Notes: generated by a model not told the origin, from the sequence alone. Shown: positions 11,021 to 23,261, counted from the stretch's first letter. The stretch: DNA of 64,000 bases from Periplaneta americana (GCF_040183065.1 NC_091123.1:106862821-106926820); one strand, 5' to 3'. A program made the numbers and translations.

Positions 11021-11067
11021 TTTTTGATTAATATGTTAATTAATATATCAATATATATTAATATATC

Positions 11068-11556
11068 AAAACATCTTAAAGTTAGAATTTATAAAACAGT
11101 TATATTACCGGTTGTTCTGTATGGTTGTTAAATTTGGACTCTCACTTTGAGAGAGGAACAGAGATTAAGGGTGTTTCAGAATAAGGTCCTTACGAAAATA
11201 TTTGGGGCTAAGAGGGATGAAGTTACAGGAGAATGGAGAAAGTTACACAACACAGAGCTGCACGCATTGTATACTTCACCTGACATAATTAGGACCATAA
11301 AATCCAGATGTTTGAGATGGGCAGGACATGTAGCACGTATGGGCGAATCCAGAAATGCATACAGAATGTTAGTTCGGAGGCCGGAGGGCAAAAGACCTTT
11401 GGGGAGGTCGAGACGTAGATGGGAAGATAATATTAAAATGGATTTGAGGGAGGTAGGATATGATGGTAGGGACTGGATTAATCTTGCTCAGGATAGGGAC
11501 CAATGGCGGGCTTATGTGAGGGCGGCAATGAACCTCCGGGTTCCTTAAAAGCCAGT
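11068..11556 (+). pseudogene. LINE reverse transcriptase C-terminus, 5'-truncated copy
   Basis: The open frame 11147-11548 encodes 133 residues: a REEQRLRVFQNKVLTKIFG start, RLRWAGHVARMGESRNAYRM in the middle, and a GYDGRDWINLAQDRDQWRAY end. This is the C-terminal, DNA-contacting part of a LINE protein. It matches the minus-strand copy at 1625-2240, and the shared 3' end reads CCTTAAAAGCCAGTAAGT. No RT catalytic motif is present, so this is a dead 5'-truncated insertion. Upstream sequence from 11068 is in the same family (KLRIYKTVILPVVLYG-like) but has a stop. Confidence 0.88.
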
Positions 11557-11559
11557 AAG

Positions 11560-11808
11560 TATGTTTCGGATCTCATAATATGGCATTTGTCTTGTATACT
11601 TCTATCAGCAGTAATGACTCCTCTTTCATCCAAAAGCGCCATAATTCGCCAAGATGCTTGCAAACAGCTCTCAAACAACAGTTCTACCTCATTGTCGTCC
11701 CAACTTGAACTGAACATTTCTTTGTGTTTGTTAAAAAACCAACTCATTGTAGATCCAGAGGAGCAGTTCATTCAGCCCTCGGGACCCCATCCTAACTACA
11801 CAAATCTG
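11560..11808 (-). CDS. Unrecognised short open frame
   Basis: The minus strand is open for about 70 residues before it enters the LINE tail (MNCSSGSTMSWFFNKHKEMF..., with a CLQASWRIMALLDERGVITA segment). It is rich in charged and aromatic residues and does not look like low-complexity chance sequence. I do not recognise the family. It lies between the LINE fragment and the hAT element at 11817, whose insertion split the surrounding sequence. It could be a piece of another transposon gene or a host exon. Confidence 0.25.
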
Positions 11809-11816
11809 GTTCACAA

Positions 11817-14614
11817 CATTGGCGTCTTCTGGGGGTGTGCGGATCGTGCGCCAATGCCCAAATAAAATTAGGAAATTATGGTATTATTCTTTTAATCCGT
11901 ATAAAGTACATTACATGAGTGTTTTTCTTTAATAATGATTATTAACACTTCAGCTGAACTGCTACTGCTATCGTCTAGCGGCCTAGCCTAGCAGTATGAA
12001 ACGCGCTAAACTTTGCCATGGCGTTGCAACGAGTCACTGGCTGTCTTGAGACTCATTGCGCTTGCGCCCTCTCACTCTCTCCCTCGTTTTTTAGCTCCTC
12101 AGGACGTTGAAACTACTTCCAACGCCACACGCCGACGCCAGTACCAGCATGAGCAGTTATCGCTGATGTTGCGTATCGTTTTAAGATGGCTAGTGAAAGC
12201 GTTGTACAAAAACTATTACATAGTCCTTTTTCATCGCTTCCTTACGCACAGAAAAAACAAGTTATTGACAGCGGCAGACCATGTCCTAATTTAATAATAT
12301 CAACGTCTGTAAAGGGCAAATGTGGTGCTACTGGAACTGGAAGGGGGTTTGAGAGACATTTTCGGAAAGAGCTATATGAGATTTCAAGCTGGCTCTGCGA
12401 CTGTGATGTAGTGAACAGATTTTATTTTTGGACATGTTTGTTATTCTCAACAAAGAAAACTGTTTGGAATCAGCAAGGGTATGGTGATTTAAATCACCTT
12501 AATACTGCTGTGAAGAAACATAGTGAGTCAGAAATTCATCTCTCTAGTTTTTTAACGTTCAACAGATTTATTGCATCCCCTACTAGAATTGACGTTCTTC
12601 TGGATTCTCAACGAAAGGTTGAAATAGAACTGCATAACGAAAAAGTGAGAAAGAACAGGGAAATATTAAAGAGATTGATTAATGCTGTTTGCTATTTAGC
12701 GAATCAAGAACAGTCATTTCGAGGCCACGAGGAAAGTTCAGAATCTGTAAACAAAGGAAATTACGTGGAATTTCTTCTTGCAAGTGCCGAGTTCGATTCA
12801 CCATTGAAAGAACATTTACTAACATCTACAGTTTTCCGCGGTACTTCGGCAAACATTCAAAATGATTTAATCAATTCAGTAGCCGATGTTCTGAGAGATA
12901 AAATCTACAACGAAATCCAGAATACAGATTTTGTGGCTATTATGCTTGATGAAACATCAGATGTAAAACTGTATTTCGTTATTTTTCAGTTTCACAGAAG
13001 AAAATAGTAGAACGGTTTCTTGGGTTTCGTGACGTGAGCGCTGACAGAACTGCAGTAGCTCTTTTTGATCATGTCAATGAAGTAATGGAACAATATAACT
13101 GTGGGGATAAACTAGTCGCTCAAACATATTATGATGTTGCTGCCGTGATGAGTAGTCACCTCAATGGACTTCAAAGCAAAGTTTTGGAAAAATATTCTAA
13201 AGCTCTCTTTACGCACTGCTATACTCATGTTATGAACCTAGTACTTCAACAGTCATTAGAATGTAACAAGGACTAAAAGTATTTTTTTCCGGTCTTAAAT
13301 CACTGCCTACATTTTTTTCTCGGTCTTCTAAGAGGTTACATGAGCTTTCAGCATTCATGTCCCGAAAGTTACCATCATTGTCTAATACCCGATGGAATTT
13401 TACCTTTAGACTTATCCATACAGTCAGTGAGAATAGAGAAGCGTTGATAATGTTCTTTGAACATGTTAAGGAAAGTGGAAACTTTGATCATATAACTGCA
13501 ATGACCGCAAATGGATTTTCTAGCTTCCTCAAGGATTTCCAGAACATATTTTTAATAAAGATTCTATCTAACCTACTTGCTTTTTCGGACTCCAGTCTAA
13601 AAATGTTGATATTTTGTATGCCAGTAGTAAAATTACAGAATTTCAACAGCAGCTGCAAAAGGAAAGAGAGAATTTCGAAGCAGTGTGGTCTTCTATTCAT
13701 GATACTGTGGAAGATGAAGAGGTGATTGAAGTAAAAAAGAGGAGATTGAACACTGAGTCACAGCGAGATTATTTCAAGCGACTTTATTTCGAAATCATTG
13801 ATAATGTTAGCAACTAGTTAACAATTAGATTTGCATCATTTGAAAAGCTACAGTATTTTAATTTGATAAATCCAACAAAAATGGCCCACTTCAATAAAAG
13901 AGAAAACTTCCCTAATGATTTATTAAATAGAGTGCAAAATATTTATGGCAGTGTTTTTAATGTAAGCAAACTCCTGAATGAACTTCATGTATGGTATGCT
14001 TCTAATGAAGGGACAGACAAAATGCCAATTCAAATTGTAAATTATCTATTGGACATGAATTTAATGAGTGTATTTACGGAAATATACAAATTAGCATTGC
14101 TGGTCTCAACAATTCCTTGCACTACGTCATCTGTGGAGAGGTCATTCTCATCATTGAAGAGGATCCACACCTACTGCCGCTCTACTCAAACACAGAACCG
14201 GATGTCTAACTTAAGCCTTATCTCAATCGAGAAGGAATTACTTGCCAACTTACGAGAGGACAAATCCAGGTTCTACGAAGCAGTAATCAAGAAATTCTTG
14301 CAGAAGGAAAGGAGAGTGGATTTCGAATTCAAATAACTGTGAGTAATGAGACAGCTTTAGTGTTTTTGGTTTTTAATTAATTATACTTATATGTTGTTTA
14401 GATTTATCTCAATCGATGTTTACTCTCTCAGCTTGATTCAATTTTACTGATGTTTCAAAATTAGACGAAAATTTACGCTAATTACCTTTATGAATGACTT
14501 TCCTATTATTTGTTCACAAAAAATGTGAGGGAATGTGTAAAGGTTAATAAAGTATGTTTTATTTAATTTTTTTCTTTGCCAACGCCTTAAGATCAAAGTC
14601 AGGAGACGCCACTG
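11817..14614 (+). mobile_element. hAT element, 2798 bp, with 8-bp target duplication
   Basis: The ends are CATTGGCGTCTTCTG on the left and, read inward from the right, CAGTGGCGTCTCCTG. The sequence GTTCACAA occurs immediately outside both ends (11809-11816 and 14615-14622), a perfect 8-bp target duplication as expected for hAT. The element is full length but its transposase is broken. Duplications without a mismatch suggest a moderate age. Confidence 0.93.
12186..14336 (+). pseudogene. hAT transposase (ZMYM1/TTF-finger type), broken
   Basis: The reading order is an N-terminal segment (MASESVVQKLLHSPFSSLPY), a TTF-type zinc finger (WLCDCDVVNRFYFWTCLLFS), a DUF4371-like region with the first catalytic Asp in VAIMLDETSDV, a segment with the CYTHVMNLVLQQ motif, and a C-terminal dimerisation region with SSVERSFSSLKR and ISIEKELLANL. 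Stops or frameshifts break it near 13005, 13275, 13600-13725 and 13817, so about five pieces remain. It has the same architecture as the hAT at 59387-62145, but the two are clearly diverged. Confidence 0.9.
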
Positions 14615-14683
14615 GTTCACAAGCTATCACATTTTAGGTTTGGCTCACAAGTGTATATGCACCTTTACAGATAAAACCACCAT

Positions 14684-14835
14684 GATGGCTCAATGCTGGG
14701 CTTATAAACCAGAAAGTCCAGGGTAAAATCTGGTCTATTCATAGTGAATTTATAACTTAAGTTGGGCAAGGCCATTGTCAAAGCAGCACAGCAGTTCTCT
14801 CCTTTTCTCGTGTGACATCCCAAAAAAAAAAACAT
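14684..14835 (+). repeat. Degenerate tRNA-derived SINE-like repeat
   Basis: GATGGCTCAATGCTGGGCTT resembles an A-box region. About 35 bases later, AAGTCCAGGGTAAAATCTGG sits where a B-box would be but has lost the consensus TTCRA. The segment ends in an A-run and T-run near 14819-14846. I call it SINE-like only from this layout. Confidence 0.4.
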
Positions 14836-15354
14836 TATTTTTTTTTAGATCCTTATCCTAATGTCTCTATAAAAGTTCGAAATTCCTATAAAATCCTGCT
14901 TTTTACATTAGTCCTGCTAGAAGATCTGCAAAATAAAATTTGAAGCCGAAGTTCTATCTTTTCTACTGCCTCAGAGAAAATAAGTGAAGAGGGAAACAAC
15001 AGGAAATACTTCGCAGCAGTGAAAAATATGTGGACAGATGAATAATCTAGACTGAAGCGGGAAACTTTAAAACATACATTGATCACAAAGAGTAACCTGT
15101 GTTGAATTCTATGACTTCTTGGGCAGCAGTAGTTGTTGAAAGCAATACATTCAAATTAGTGATGGGGTGTGATTTTGTTGCTGTGATAGGTTTGTTACTG
15201 GTTCCATCTGTGACTATAGTTCCAAATTCACAGCTCTGAGAAATCGCCATCTCAGACCAATATGTGATTCACAGATATGGCGACTGATGTATGTAAGTTA
15301 TATGACAGCTTCAGAGTCTAGACAACTGCAAGTCACAAGACTTAAAAGAACAAC

Positions 15355-15640
15355 ATATTTGGGATCTTAATTAACTATCGTCCCACTTTAGAGGTTAACA
15401 AAGGCAACTCTTTGATACTGAAGCACTTGCTATCGGTTATATTCTTCCACGAATGACTCACATTTGTAAAGTCATGGGACACATTACAGATAACACATGC
15501 CAGCGTTTGGTTTGCTTTTATTAATAGTTGCAGTACTAATCACTATTGCTCATACAAGACATAGCAGTGGTATATTAATTCAATTTGCAGAAGAGAGTTG
15601 AACATAAACAACTGTCAGCTCGAGATGGGAAACATTGATA
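15355..15640 (+). repeat. Interspersed repeat family C, copy 1
   Basis: This matches 42545-42850 in the same orientation. Shared blocks include TCGTCCCACT, GGCAACTCTTTGATA, TCTTCCACGAAT, CTAATCACTATTG, the GTGGTATATTAATTCAATT stretch, and ATAAACA near the end. There is no coding capacity or terminal inverted repeat that I can define. This pair is important because copy 2 carries CCGGTA inserted at the TA of GGTATAT. Confidence 0.7.
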
Positions 15641-16974
15641 TGTTTTGATTAAAATATACATATATTGCTAATTTATATAGTTCATATTGCTAAAGACCAT
15701 TAATTTAGAAGAATTTAACACGCATTATTGATTTCTATAACATTTTAAATAATCTAATGTTATAGAATATTTGAAAGAAAAAACTGAACATATCACTGGT
15801 CACCAGTTAAGGATTTGAGTTTCAAAACAATACATTGCGGGCTGTACTATGCCTTTTGATTGTGATATTAAGATTCATTCCAGTTTTGCTCTGATATGCA
15901 TTCCCCTTGCAAAGAACAGTTATATTCCTAAATTTTGTGAAATGACCACGAATTGAAGACTTGAAGAACCCAGACAACTTTGTACCCATTTGACTTCCAT
16001 ACCAATGATGTTATAGTTACTTACCTAGACGCACAATGAGCGCTGCTGTGCTGGCTGTACAAAATTGAAACCCTTCGCGCATCGTCGTCATTGTGGTAAG
16101 TGTGGCATTTAACAGGTGGTTGGGATACTGATTGCGAGTGTATCCAGTGTGTATTGAATCTATCATAATGATGCATTCTTGTAATGCTTATAATTACACA
16201 AATCGCTTCAAGAAAGGGTATAGCATCACTTTTCATGCGTAAATAACGATGTTTAAATGCATCTAATGGTTTAATGTTCAATTAATGCAGGCAATAAATA
16301 GCACTTTCATGTAGATCGAATTATTCTCAGCTTACACTAAAACTATTTCAGCAAACATATTGTTGGTATTTTTTAAATATGATAGAGGCATTATAATAAA
16401 ATGTGTTACTTCTAGCTTTCCTCCTTAAAAAACTACTACTGTTGCGATTGGTTATCTGTCATTAGAAGAAACAATTTTATTGGAACAAATTATCACAACA
16501 CAAATTGTATTCTGAACATTTCACAGAAGATTGCTTCTGGAAATCACATGAAAAAAAAATGGAAGGTGACTCAGTTTTATTCCTCTTTAATTTTCCAAAA
16601 CATCTTACGCGGATAGGTTCATTGTTGAAACAAGTTAAATTCACATAGACCTAATTTCCATTGGCTTGAAATTCATCATTTAAAAGTATATTTAGTATAA
16701 TTTCTTTTTTCGTGGTATAATATTATTTTTAGGTAGAAAAACACCCTATGAGGATTTTGAAAAGAAGTACTGGAGTCTGAGAACCAGACAATATAACTGT
16801 TATTGTGAATGTTCACATGTCCTAATACTATGCGGAACACAATTGTATGCTCAGTCCCAAGAAAAGATTGAGATTAATGGGAGTTATAGAAAAAGAATGA
16901 ACATAATTATTAGGAGTTTGAAAAAAGGAAACCTGGCTTGTAAAAGAAAATGTGACAGATTGTTGTTTAGTCAA
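15641..16974. other. AT-rich DNA without recognisable features
   Basis: No transposon ends, domains or splice-flanked exons were recognised. The 86-codon minus frame at 16021-16281 has no family resemblance and is probably chance. Confidence 0.45.
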
Positions 16975-17150
16975 CTGTCCATTGCATACATCGATATTAC
17001 ACTAGTCAGACTTCAGATGCATACAAACAATTGTTCTTCCTCTGACACATATTGTCAAGTGAGATGTACTGCCTGATATTAGATGTACATATCAGCCAGA
17101 ACTCAATCATAGGATGTAAGAGGTATGCAGTTATAATATCAAACTTAAGA
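16975..17150 (+). repeat. Interspersed repeat family A, copy 3 (empty Tc1 site)
   Basis: It matches the right half of 8035-8210 and runs straight on into the sequence found at 9947-10000. At about 17088-17091 it has a single TA (AGATGTACATATCAGCC) exactly where copy 2 holds the 1734-bp element. This is a clean pre-insertion reference. Confidence 0.85.
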
Positions 17151-17295
17151 AGCTTGACTAAAAAACTGAAGGAAAAACAATCTGATTACCGGTAATGAAA
17201 ATTTGCATGACATTGTAAACAGCAAATTTTTCAGATCTGACGCTTGATTTAATAAAAGAGAGCTACAATATCCCATAATAATATAATAGGCCTAA

Positions 17296-17296
<1 letters not shown>

Positions 17297-17328
<32 letters not shown>

Positions 17329-17330
17329 GG
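17297..17330 (+). repeat. ATT microsatellite
   Basis: A run of about ten ATT units directly precedes the 84-bp tandem duplication at 17331. Confidence 0.9.
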
Positions 17331-17498
17331 GATTCCAATTTAATGCATTTTGAAATAAGATTTGGGTATTGATACTAATTAATTAATGCCATCATTGCTA
17401 ATGATATCATCCATGATTCCAATTTAATGCATTTTGAAGTAAGATTTAGGTATCGGTACTGATTAATTAATGCCATTATTGCTAATGATATCATCCAT
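17331..17498 (+). repeat. 84-bp tandem duplication
   Basis: Two direct copies (17331-17414 and 17415-17498) begin GATTCCAATTTAATGC and end TCATCCAT. They differ at roughly half a dozen positions, so the duplication is not very recent. There is no coding capacity. Confidence 0.9.
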
Positions 17499-17754
17499 GA
17501 TAACGAGCAGGAAATGTCATTAGATATTTATCACCATAATATGTAAGACGAGTGTAACAACCTGACTGCATTAAAATAAAGACTTGAGTTATAATGCACT
17601 AGATGAATTAATATTCTGAAAATATTCACAATAAATGCAAATTATTAACATTATCGATATTTGAGGGCATACAGTAGTAAAAAATTCCATTCTGATTAGC
17701 TGTTAAAGTACTTCGTTCCAATAGCAGACGGAAAAAAGACTGCATAATGTAGAT

Positions 17755-18063
17755 CAGCATTTCTCAACCTTTTTCAATATTTGTCATACTAAAGGTGTAA
17801 TTTAAAACCCCGCAACAATGATCTAAACCAGTGGTTTCTAATAAGACGGAATTTTGAGGATTTTATGAGGGAATGTGTTTGCTGAATGCAGACTTGTGCC
17901 ACGTTCACTGAATGTTGACTATTGTGGACTCACTTTTTACTACTCTTTTCACTTTTATTTTTCTAATTTTTGCTATGACAACCTTTACTATTTCCACTTC
18001 CTCGCGGCACACCAAGGGTTCATTCGTGTCAGTGTGCCGCGGCACACAGGTTGAAAGTGGCTG
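17755..18063. mobile_element. Non-autonomous hAT, 309 bp
   Basis: The ends are CAGCATTTCTCAACCT on the left and, read inward from the right, CAGCCACTTTCAACCT. Outside them lie ATGTAGAT (17747-17754) and ATGTAGGT (18064-18071), an 8-bp target duplication with one difference. The interior contains GTGCCGCGGCACAC near the right end, a short palindrome often seen next to hAT termini. It has no transposase. Confidence 0.8.
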
Positions 18064-18071
18064 ATGTAGGT

Positions 18072-18796
18072 AGAATTTTTTTATTCGAAATTGCAAGTTC
18101 TTTTGGCATTGGATCCTTTTTCACCAAACTCTACGTAACAAACTAAATTAGTTATGGGCATAAAAGCTGCTGTAGAAGATAAATCTGAGTCCCATCTGTA
18201 TGATTTGCTATATACGAGTAACTCAATTTCGATAAAAAGTGTAGATAGAACCTTTTCATTCTCAAATCACGAAATATATTTTAATGTCAGATACTATAAC
18301 ACATGAAATAAGAAGAGGATTTATTGGGCATATAAATGATTGCAGGCAACTCATTTGCCACAACTTCACTTAAAATAGTTTTAAATGACTGCATATAATG
18401 TAATGAGAAGAAAAGTATCATTTGAAGGAGTCTGTTTGTTTATTTTCTGCTAGCATGAAATGTTGTGAAAGACATGTATTTTTTTAAACTATGTGTCTTC
18501 ACTCCATTTTCACCTAGCTCTGATAGAGATATTTTCCTTCGAGAACGAAGTAAATAAGCTGTATAGAAACAACGATAAAATAATAGGGAGCAAAACTATT
18601 AAGTTGCCTATGAAGTTAGTATATCTCCAAAATTAGAACCAACTTCTTTATTTTGAAAATTAATATTATAATATTTTTAAAGTATTCTACTGAGTAAAAA
18701 TGTTTGAGAAATCATTGATCTCTATGTTATAAATCAATAATCCATGTTCAACAAACGTAATGTGAAGAAATCATATAATCAGAAAACATAAATAAA
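18072..18796. other. No recognisable feature
   Basis: AT-rich sequence; I see neither repeats nor coding potential. Confidence 0.45.
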
Positions 18797-19125
18797 TAAT
18801 CCGTGGCACTACAGCACATGAAGGGCCCAGACCGACTAGCCGGCTGCTGGCCTCACGTCCACATGCCGAAGCAGAGGTGGACGATCATCCAACCAGAATG
18901 GAGTTAATGTGTGGTTAGCACGATTATCCTCCCAGCCCTTATAGCTGGCTTTTGCAACTGGATTTCGCTAGCTATCGTAGCTCCCCAAGTGCATCACGAT
19001 GCTGAGTAGGCACCGGTCCCATACACTGGCTGAAATTTCATGAGAAAATTTCTTCCCCCATGAGGATTGGACCAGCACACAATCCATAATGCGAGTCTTA
19101 GGCAGGCTGCCACATCAGAAAACAT
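18797..19125 (-). repeat. tRNA-derived SINE family B, - copy
   Basis: This is the reverse-strand relative of 10003-10330. The CCACATGCCGAAGCAGAGGT block, the TCGTAGCTCCCCAAGTGCAT block and the degenerate tRNA-like head near 19060-19110 are all in the expected order. It is more diverged than the + copy in the head. Confidence 0.82.
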
Positions 19126-19444
19126 ATTGGCATTTAATTCCTCCATATCTCACTTTTTTTTTTGTGTCTACTTTTCCATTAGTTTCACAAACAGAAAAGA
19201 TTCTCCACTCGTATTTGGGAACATTACACACGTTCTTAATTTATATAATGTACGAATATTTAATGCCATTTCTTTAAAAAGTAGGCTATATAAATATTAT
19301 TTTTTATGCTTCATTAGCGAAAATCTACAAAAGCCAGTAAAAAAACTTGACGCATTAGTATTAAGGACAATTGGAAAGAATTATGTTAGATCAGTGACTT
19401 AGGTATTGGAAATGAATAATGATTATTTCATTTGAAGTTTTTCT

Positions 19445-19690
19445 TTAGGTTGATCGGTTACGATATTCTCCATTACATCCATGGTTTACTAGTTAAAACT
19501 TTGACCCAAAGGCATTTTCTGAAACAGAAATAGATCTAAAACTGTAGGTCCCACATCGTACAACCTACAACCTGAATCTAAATGAGAAGACTGGCCAAAA
19601 TTTGGCAATCACTTCTCATTCTCATGCATGTTAAAACTAAACTCTTGAAAATGATCATTCTTGCCACTCATCCTACCAATATTAAACTGA
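19445..19690 (+). repeat. Possible diverged SINE-like repeat, second copy
   Basis: It parallels 4028-4340: a GGTTACGATATTCTCCATTA start, a CATCCATGGTTT block, then CCAAAATTTGGCAATCACTT followed by a TCTCATTCTCATGC-like stretch. Similarity is weak. It is followed by an unexplained stretch with GAGTGTCTCCAACCTTTAAG, whose core also occurs inverted near 41018-41046. Confidence 0.3.
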
Positions 19691-20059
19691 CTTTATACAG
19701 AGTGTCTCCAACCTTTAAGGTCAAAATTATACAGATGATAGAGGACTCTAAACTGAACATTTGGACATAAGGAACCAGTGGTCGGAAATGGATATTTCGG
19801 ACGCCACGAGATCTTGAAAGTATATGAGGGACGTTTCTGTAAGTTGCTTTAATTTTCATAACAAACAACTGCCTGACGCTTCCAGGGTGATATTTGTTAT
19901 TGCTTACAAAATTCATGCGCCGTTGTAATGCATGTATTGAGACAAGTGGTCGCCAATTTCAACAACTGCTCTGAGCTCTAAATTGTTGCTATGAAGTGTA
20001 TATTGTTTTGAAAATAAAACATTAAATATCCTGTTGTTTGCAAGAGAATGTGGTTGTAA

Positions 20060-20239
20060 CCACAGTCTATACAGTCACGAAGCTTGAGTTTTGAGGGTGC
20101 TAGAAACAATAGACTGTGACGGTTCTATTTTGCATTGCCTGTAATGAGGCGATATTAGCAATCCTTGTGGTGAGCAACTACCTAATGTTTGCATATTTAC
20201 TATGTATTGAGCTTCGCGACTGTATATACTAGACTGTGG
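20060..20239. mobile_element. 180-bp MITE with TTGTAA target duplication
   Basis: The left end CCACAGTCTATACAGTCACG pairs with the right end, read inward CCACAGTCTAGTATATACAG then TCGCGAAGCTCAAT. TTGTAA is present immediately outside both ends (20054-20059 and 20240-20245). There is no coding capacity. The right half recurs at about 23262-23366 and the terminal motif recurs as a perfect palindrome at 50761-50786. The superfamily is not certain. Confidence 0.8.
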
Positions 20240-20339
20240 TTGTAACACTGCCCACTTCATATCCATGATCACCTAGGCATTAGATTCTTACCTGCCTGCC
20301 TCATTGTACAACAAACACCACGGATATTTAAGAGTGTCA

Positions 20340-20990
20340 TGCATTATTCTGGACTAGCCATACCCGTGCGCTTCGCTGCACTTGTTAGAAATGAGTATAA
20401 AGCAATTACATTATTAAAATAGGACATTTTGTCCAGAGAACATCCGTGTTTGATAGAAGGATAAATCGTTTAATATGTCACTAGTTGAAATTGTACTTAA
20501 AGAATTAAAATACGATCATTTTGGTCCAGTGAGCATTCATTTGGTGCAAGAATAATTCCATTAACATTTTTTTAATTGTTATTACATGCAAATAATTAAA
20601 ATAGGATCATTTGGTTCAGAGAACATCCGTTTTGGTGCAAGGATAATTCGTTTAACATTTTTCTAAATTAGTCTGGAATGCATGCTTTAATAAATAACTC
20701 CAAGTTAATGTCAATAGAGAGTGGATTGTATACGAAGATAATTTTTTATGTTGGCCTCACTGTGCATCTCTTTTTTCTTTGTTAAGTTTATTTATACATG
20801 CTTCAACATCTGTGGTCATGTCGCGTATTTAGAATGTGTGGGTTTACCCGTTGCCTACGCTATAGTATTCAAGGCCTCTGCGTTGCTACGATAATCGATC
20901 TCAGAATTGGCTTCATTGATGTAGTTGCAAATGCGTCGCTAGGCGTCAGGCGATTACACCCTATTTATACATTGTTCTCAATGGTGTTGT
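20340..20990. repeat. Unclassified interspersed repeat with three ~90-bp units
   Basis: The left end has CCCGTGCGCTTCGCTGCAC, able to form a small hairpin (GTGC...GCAC). It is followed by three direct units at about 20412-20500, 20505-20592 and 20593-20685. Each has an AAAATA(G/C)GA start, a GTCCAG or GTTCAG core, and an AT-rich end containing TTAACAT. The rest to 20990 is unique here. I do not recognise a coding region, and the superfamily is unknown to me. Confidence 0.5.
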
Positions 20991-21542
20991 TGTCAAATTA
21001 ATCAAATTGCACGACACAGCATGAAATAAAATTAAGAATTAGAATAGTTATAACCAAGATATATAATTTTAAATGTGATTTATGTGAAAAATTGCGTTAC
21101 AATAAATTTTCTACAATTTTATGTTGTTCAAATTACGGGCAGTATGGCTATCATTATCAACTTGAATGGCTACAGAAACTTGGTTTTCGTCAGACGGTGG
21201 TTCCAGCGAATAGAGATTATAAAGAATGGACACTGAGCGAATTTTCCTGTGTTTTGTTTCTCTGTGCGCCAGCGTTGTAGTTCCACTTTCAAGCGCTAGA
21301 AGTTAGTGTAATCGAGCATACGCTAAGATAATAATTGAGAATAGAGTTGAGACCCGGGATCCCAACATCGCCTACCTTATTGCATAATCACAGTATAAAT
21401 ATACAGTCGAGCAACTTCAACACTTTTTTTGCCAACATTCACGACACTAGCGCTCAAGCGGCAGGCAAGGCACTGGTCATAGTGTTGATACAGCCAGCAC
21501 GTGCTTTAAAGGTATGCGAGACGTTATAATAACGTTTTAATC

Positions 21543-21665
21543 ATGCGTCGGAATAAAGGCAATGTGTGCAATGACGAAAATTGCAGTAACAACAAGTTTA
21601 AATCTCCGAATTTGTCGTTCTTCAGATTCCCTAAAGACCAAGAGAAAATCATAACTCAGTCATAA
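21543..21665 (+). pseudogene. THAP-type zinc finger, N-terminal remnant
   Basis: Forty codons begin MRRNKGNVCNDENCSNNKFK and continue SPNLSFFRFPKD before TAA at 21663-21665. THAP domains begin with a C-x(2-4)-C pair about ten residues from the start and carry an F-x-x-(F/W)-P-K-(D/N) motif; both are seen. The downstream C-x2-H pair would be expected near 21780-21800, where only a frame-shifted CRDHV-like remnant remains. THAP domains bind DNA and occur in host proteins and in P-element transposases. Which one this derives from cannot be told. Confidence 0.5.
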
Positions 21666-22184
21666 CCTATAATCCACGCTGTAGGTGGCCTAAGTATTGT
21701 GTTCTATAAAACATTTATTAGTTATGTCAGGAAGGAGAGTTTAAACAAAAACAAAGTAAATACCTGTTACAGTATATTATTGTTTTGCAGAGATCATGTG
21801 TAAATGTGTAACCATTCCGATTTTGGATAATGTATCTACAGTTTTTAATGCAAGTAATTCCATAATTTTTGTATTCGTGTTTTTTTCTTTATATTTTTCA
21901 AAAGTTGAATGTTATATTGCATTCAAGTAGGGATTATGGTGTTAATTTTTCAAGAATTCATGGCGTATTATAATTCTTTTGCAAAATATTCATTTCTTGA
22001 ATAAATCCAGACAATGTCGATAAATTTCTGATGTGTTGGTGTAGATTCATGTGGCAGACGTATTAAGTTCTCAAGAAATAAAAGAGCCTTTTTTAATTCA
22101 ATATAAAAAGCAATCTTTCCTGTAATAACTTGCATGACCCTTATTGGTGTTTATTTTACATTTCCAGTGATTATTTGAGCCGTT

Positions 22185-22404
22185 CAGAGCAGAAGTGGTG
22201 TAAGTCAAAATTAGGTAATGAGGTTTAAAGTAAAAATTCTGCAAAATACAGCGCAAAGTAGCAATTAATATATCCTTCGTGCTGTTCACTGACAATTAAT
22301 AGTTTAAATACATTCAATATTAACTGCCACTTTGCGCTCTATTTTATAGAATGTTTACTTTAACCCCTCATTACCCATTTTTGACTTACACCACTTCTGC
22401 TCTG
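22185..22404. mobile_element. Fold-back element with ~78-bp arms
   Basis: The left arm starts CAGAGCAGAAGTGGTGTAAG at 22185. The right arm is its inverted copy ending at 22404, and the arms pair over about 75-80 bases with a handful of differences. The loop is about 65 bp. No clear target duplication or coding sequence is visible. A TAGGCCTA octamer follows 10 bases after the right end (22415-22422). Confidence 0.8.
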
Positions 22405-22560
22405 AAAATAAAATTAGGCCTACATTTTCTGAGTTAATTGAAGTTACAATTTTTTCAACAAAATTGTGTGTTCATTTGTTTGTTCTCACCTACGTCATAT
22501 TAACAGTAAGTGCATGTAATTTACGTATTATAGAGGTAGGATAAGTTAAAATTAAACTTA

Positions 22561-22712
22561 TGTGTGAAAACTGGAAATGTAATGTAAAATGCGGTAAAAT
22601 TGCCATAAAAATTTAAACCACAATATCAGCACTATTTGTGTGAAAACTGGAAATGTAATGTAAAATGCGGTAAAATTGCCATAAAAATTTAAACCACAAT
22701 ATCAGCACTATT
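22561..22712 (+). repeat. Perfect 76-bp tandem duplication
   Basis: Copies at 22561-22636 and 22637-22712 appear identical, and the start of a third (TGTG) follows. Identity implies a very recent event, or an assembly artefact. There is no coding capacity. Confidence 0.93.
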
Positions 22713-23261
22713 TGTGACTCAAAATAATAAAGGAAATATCGGTTCTTAAGAAATTGAAAAATAATGAACTTCATAAATCAATGTCTGTCATATTAAGGTT
22801 TAAATCCTCCCTTTTTTTATTTTCAAGTTTACTTCAGCGGCCGAGTTTACCCCAATTTGCGGTATGGAAAATAGTTAATTTCTCAGGAAAAAGGGAGAGG
22901 AGTTCACCACGCGATGTACCCTACAATTTTGAAGCTACTAATTTTGACTCTTCTCACAGGAGATATAGAGTTCCAATGATTCATAAATATATTTAGGAAT
23001 CAATTGAATTAACCGTCCACGTACGAACAATTATATTATTTCAAACCATGATACATGATCAGGGCCAGGATTCAGTTGTAAGGAGCAGAAAGAATTACGT
23101 TTATTCCCAGCTTCTGAAACTTGTAGATTAACTGTGTGTGAAATTCTTCAAGGATTCTAAAGTAAAATTAATAAGAGCCATATACACTTACTGTATAGCA
23201 TAAAATATAAAATAAATTACGCAAAACCCGTTTTCTAATGTGTTATCATATGTCGTGTGCA

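Noticed and set aside
16021..16281. 86-codon minus-strand frame
   Set aside because: No family resemblance, no neighbouring exons and ordinary composition; most likely chance.
20340..20400. Helitron 3' end (hairpin)
   Set aside because: The hairpin near CCCGTGCGCTTCGCTGCAC is suggestive, but I found no CTRR end, no Rep/helicase coding sequence and no TC start.
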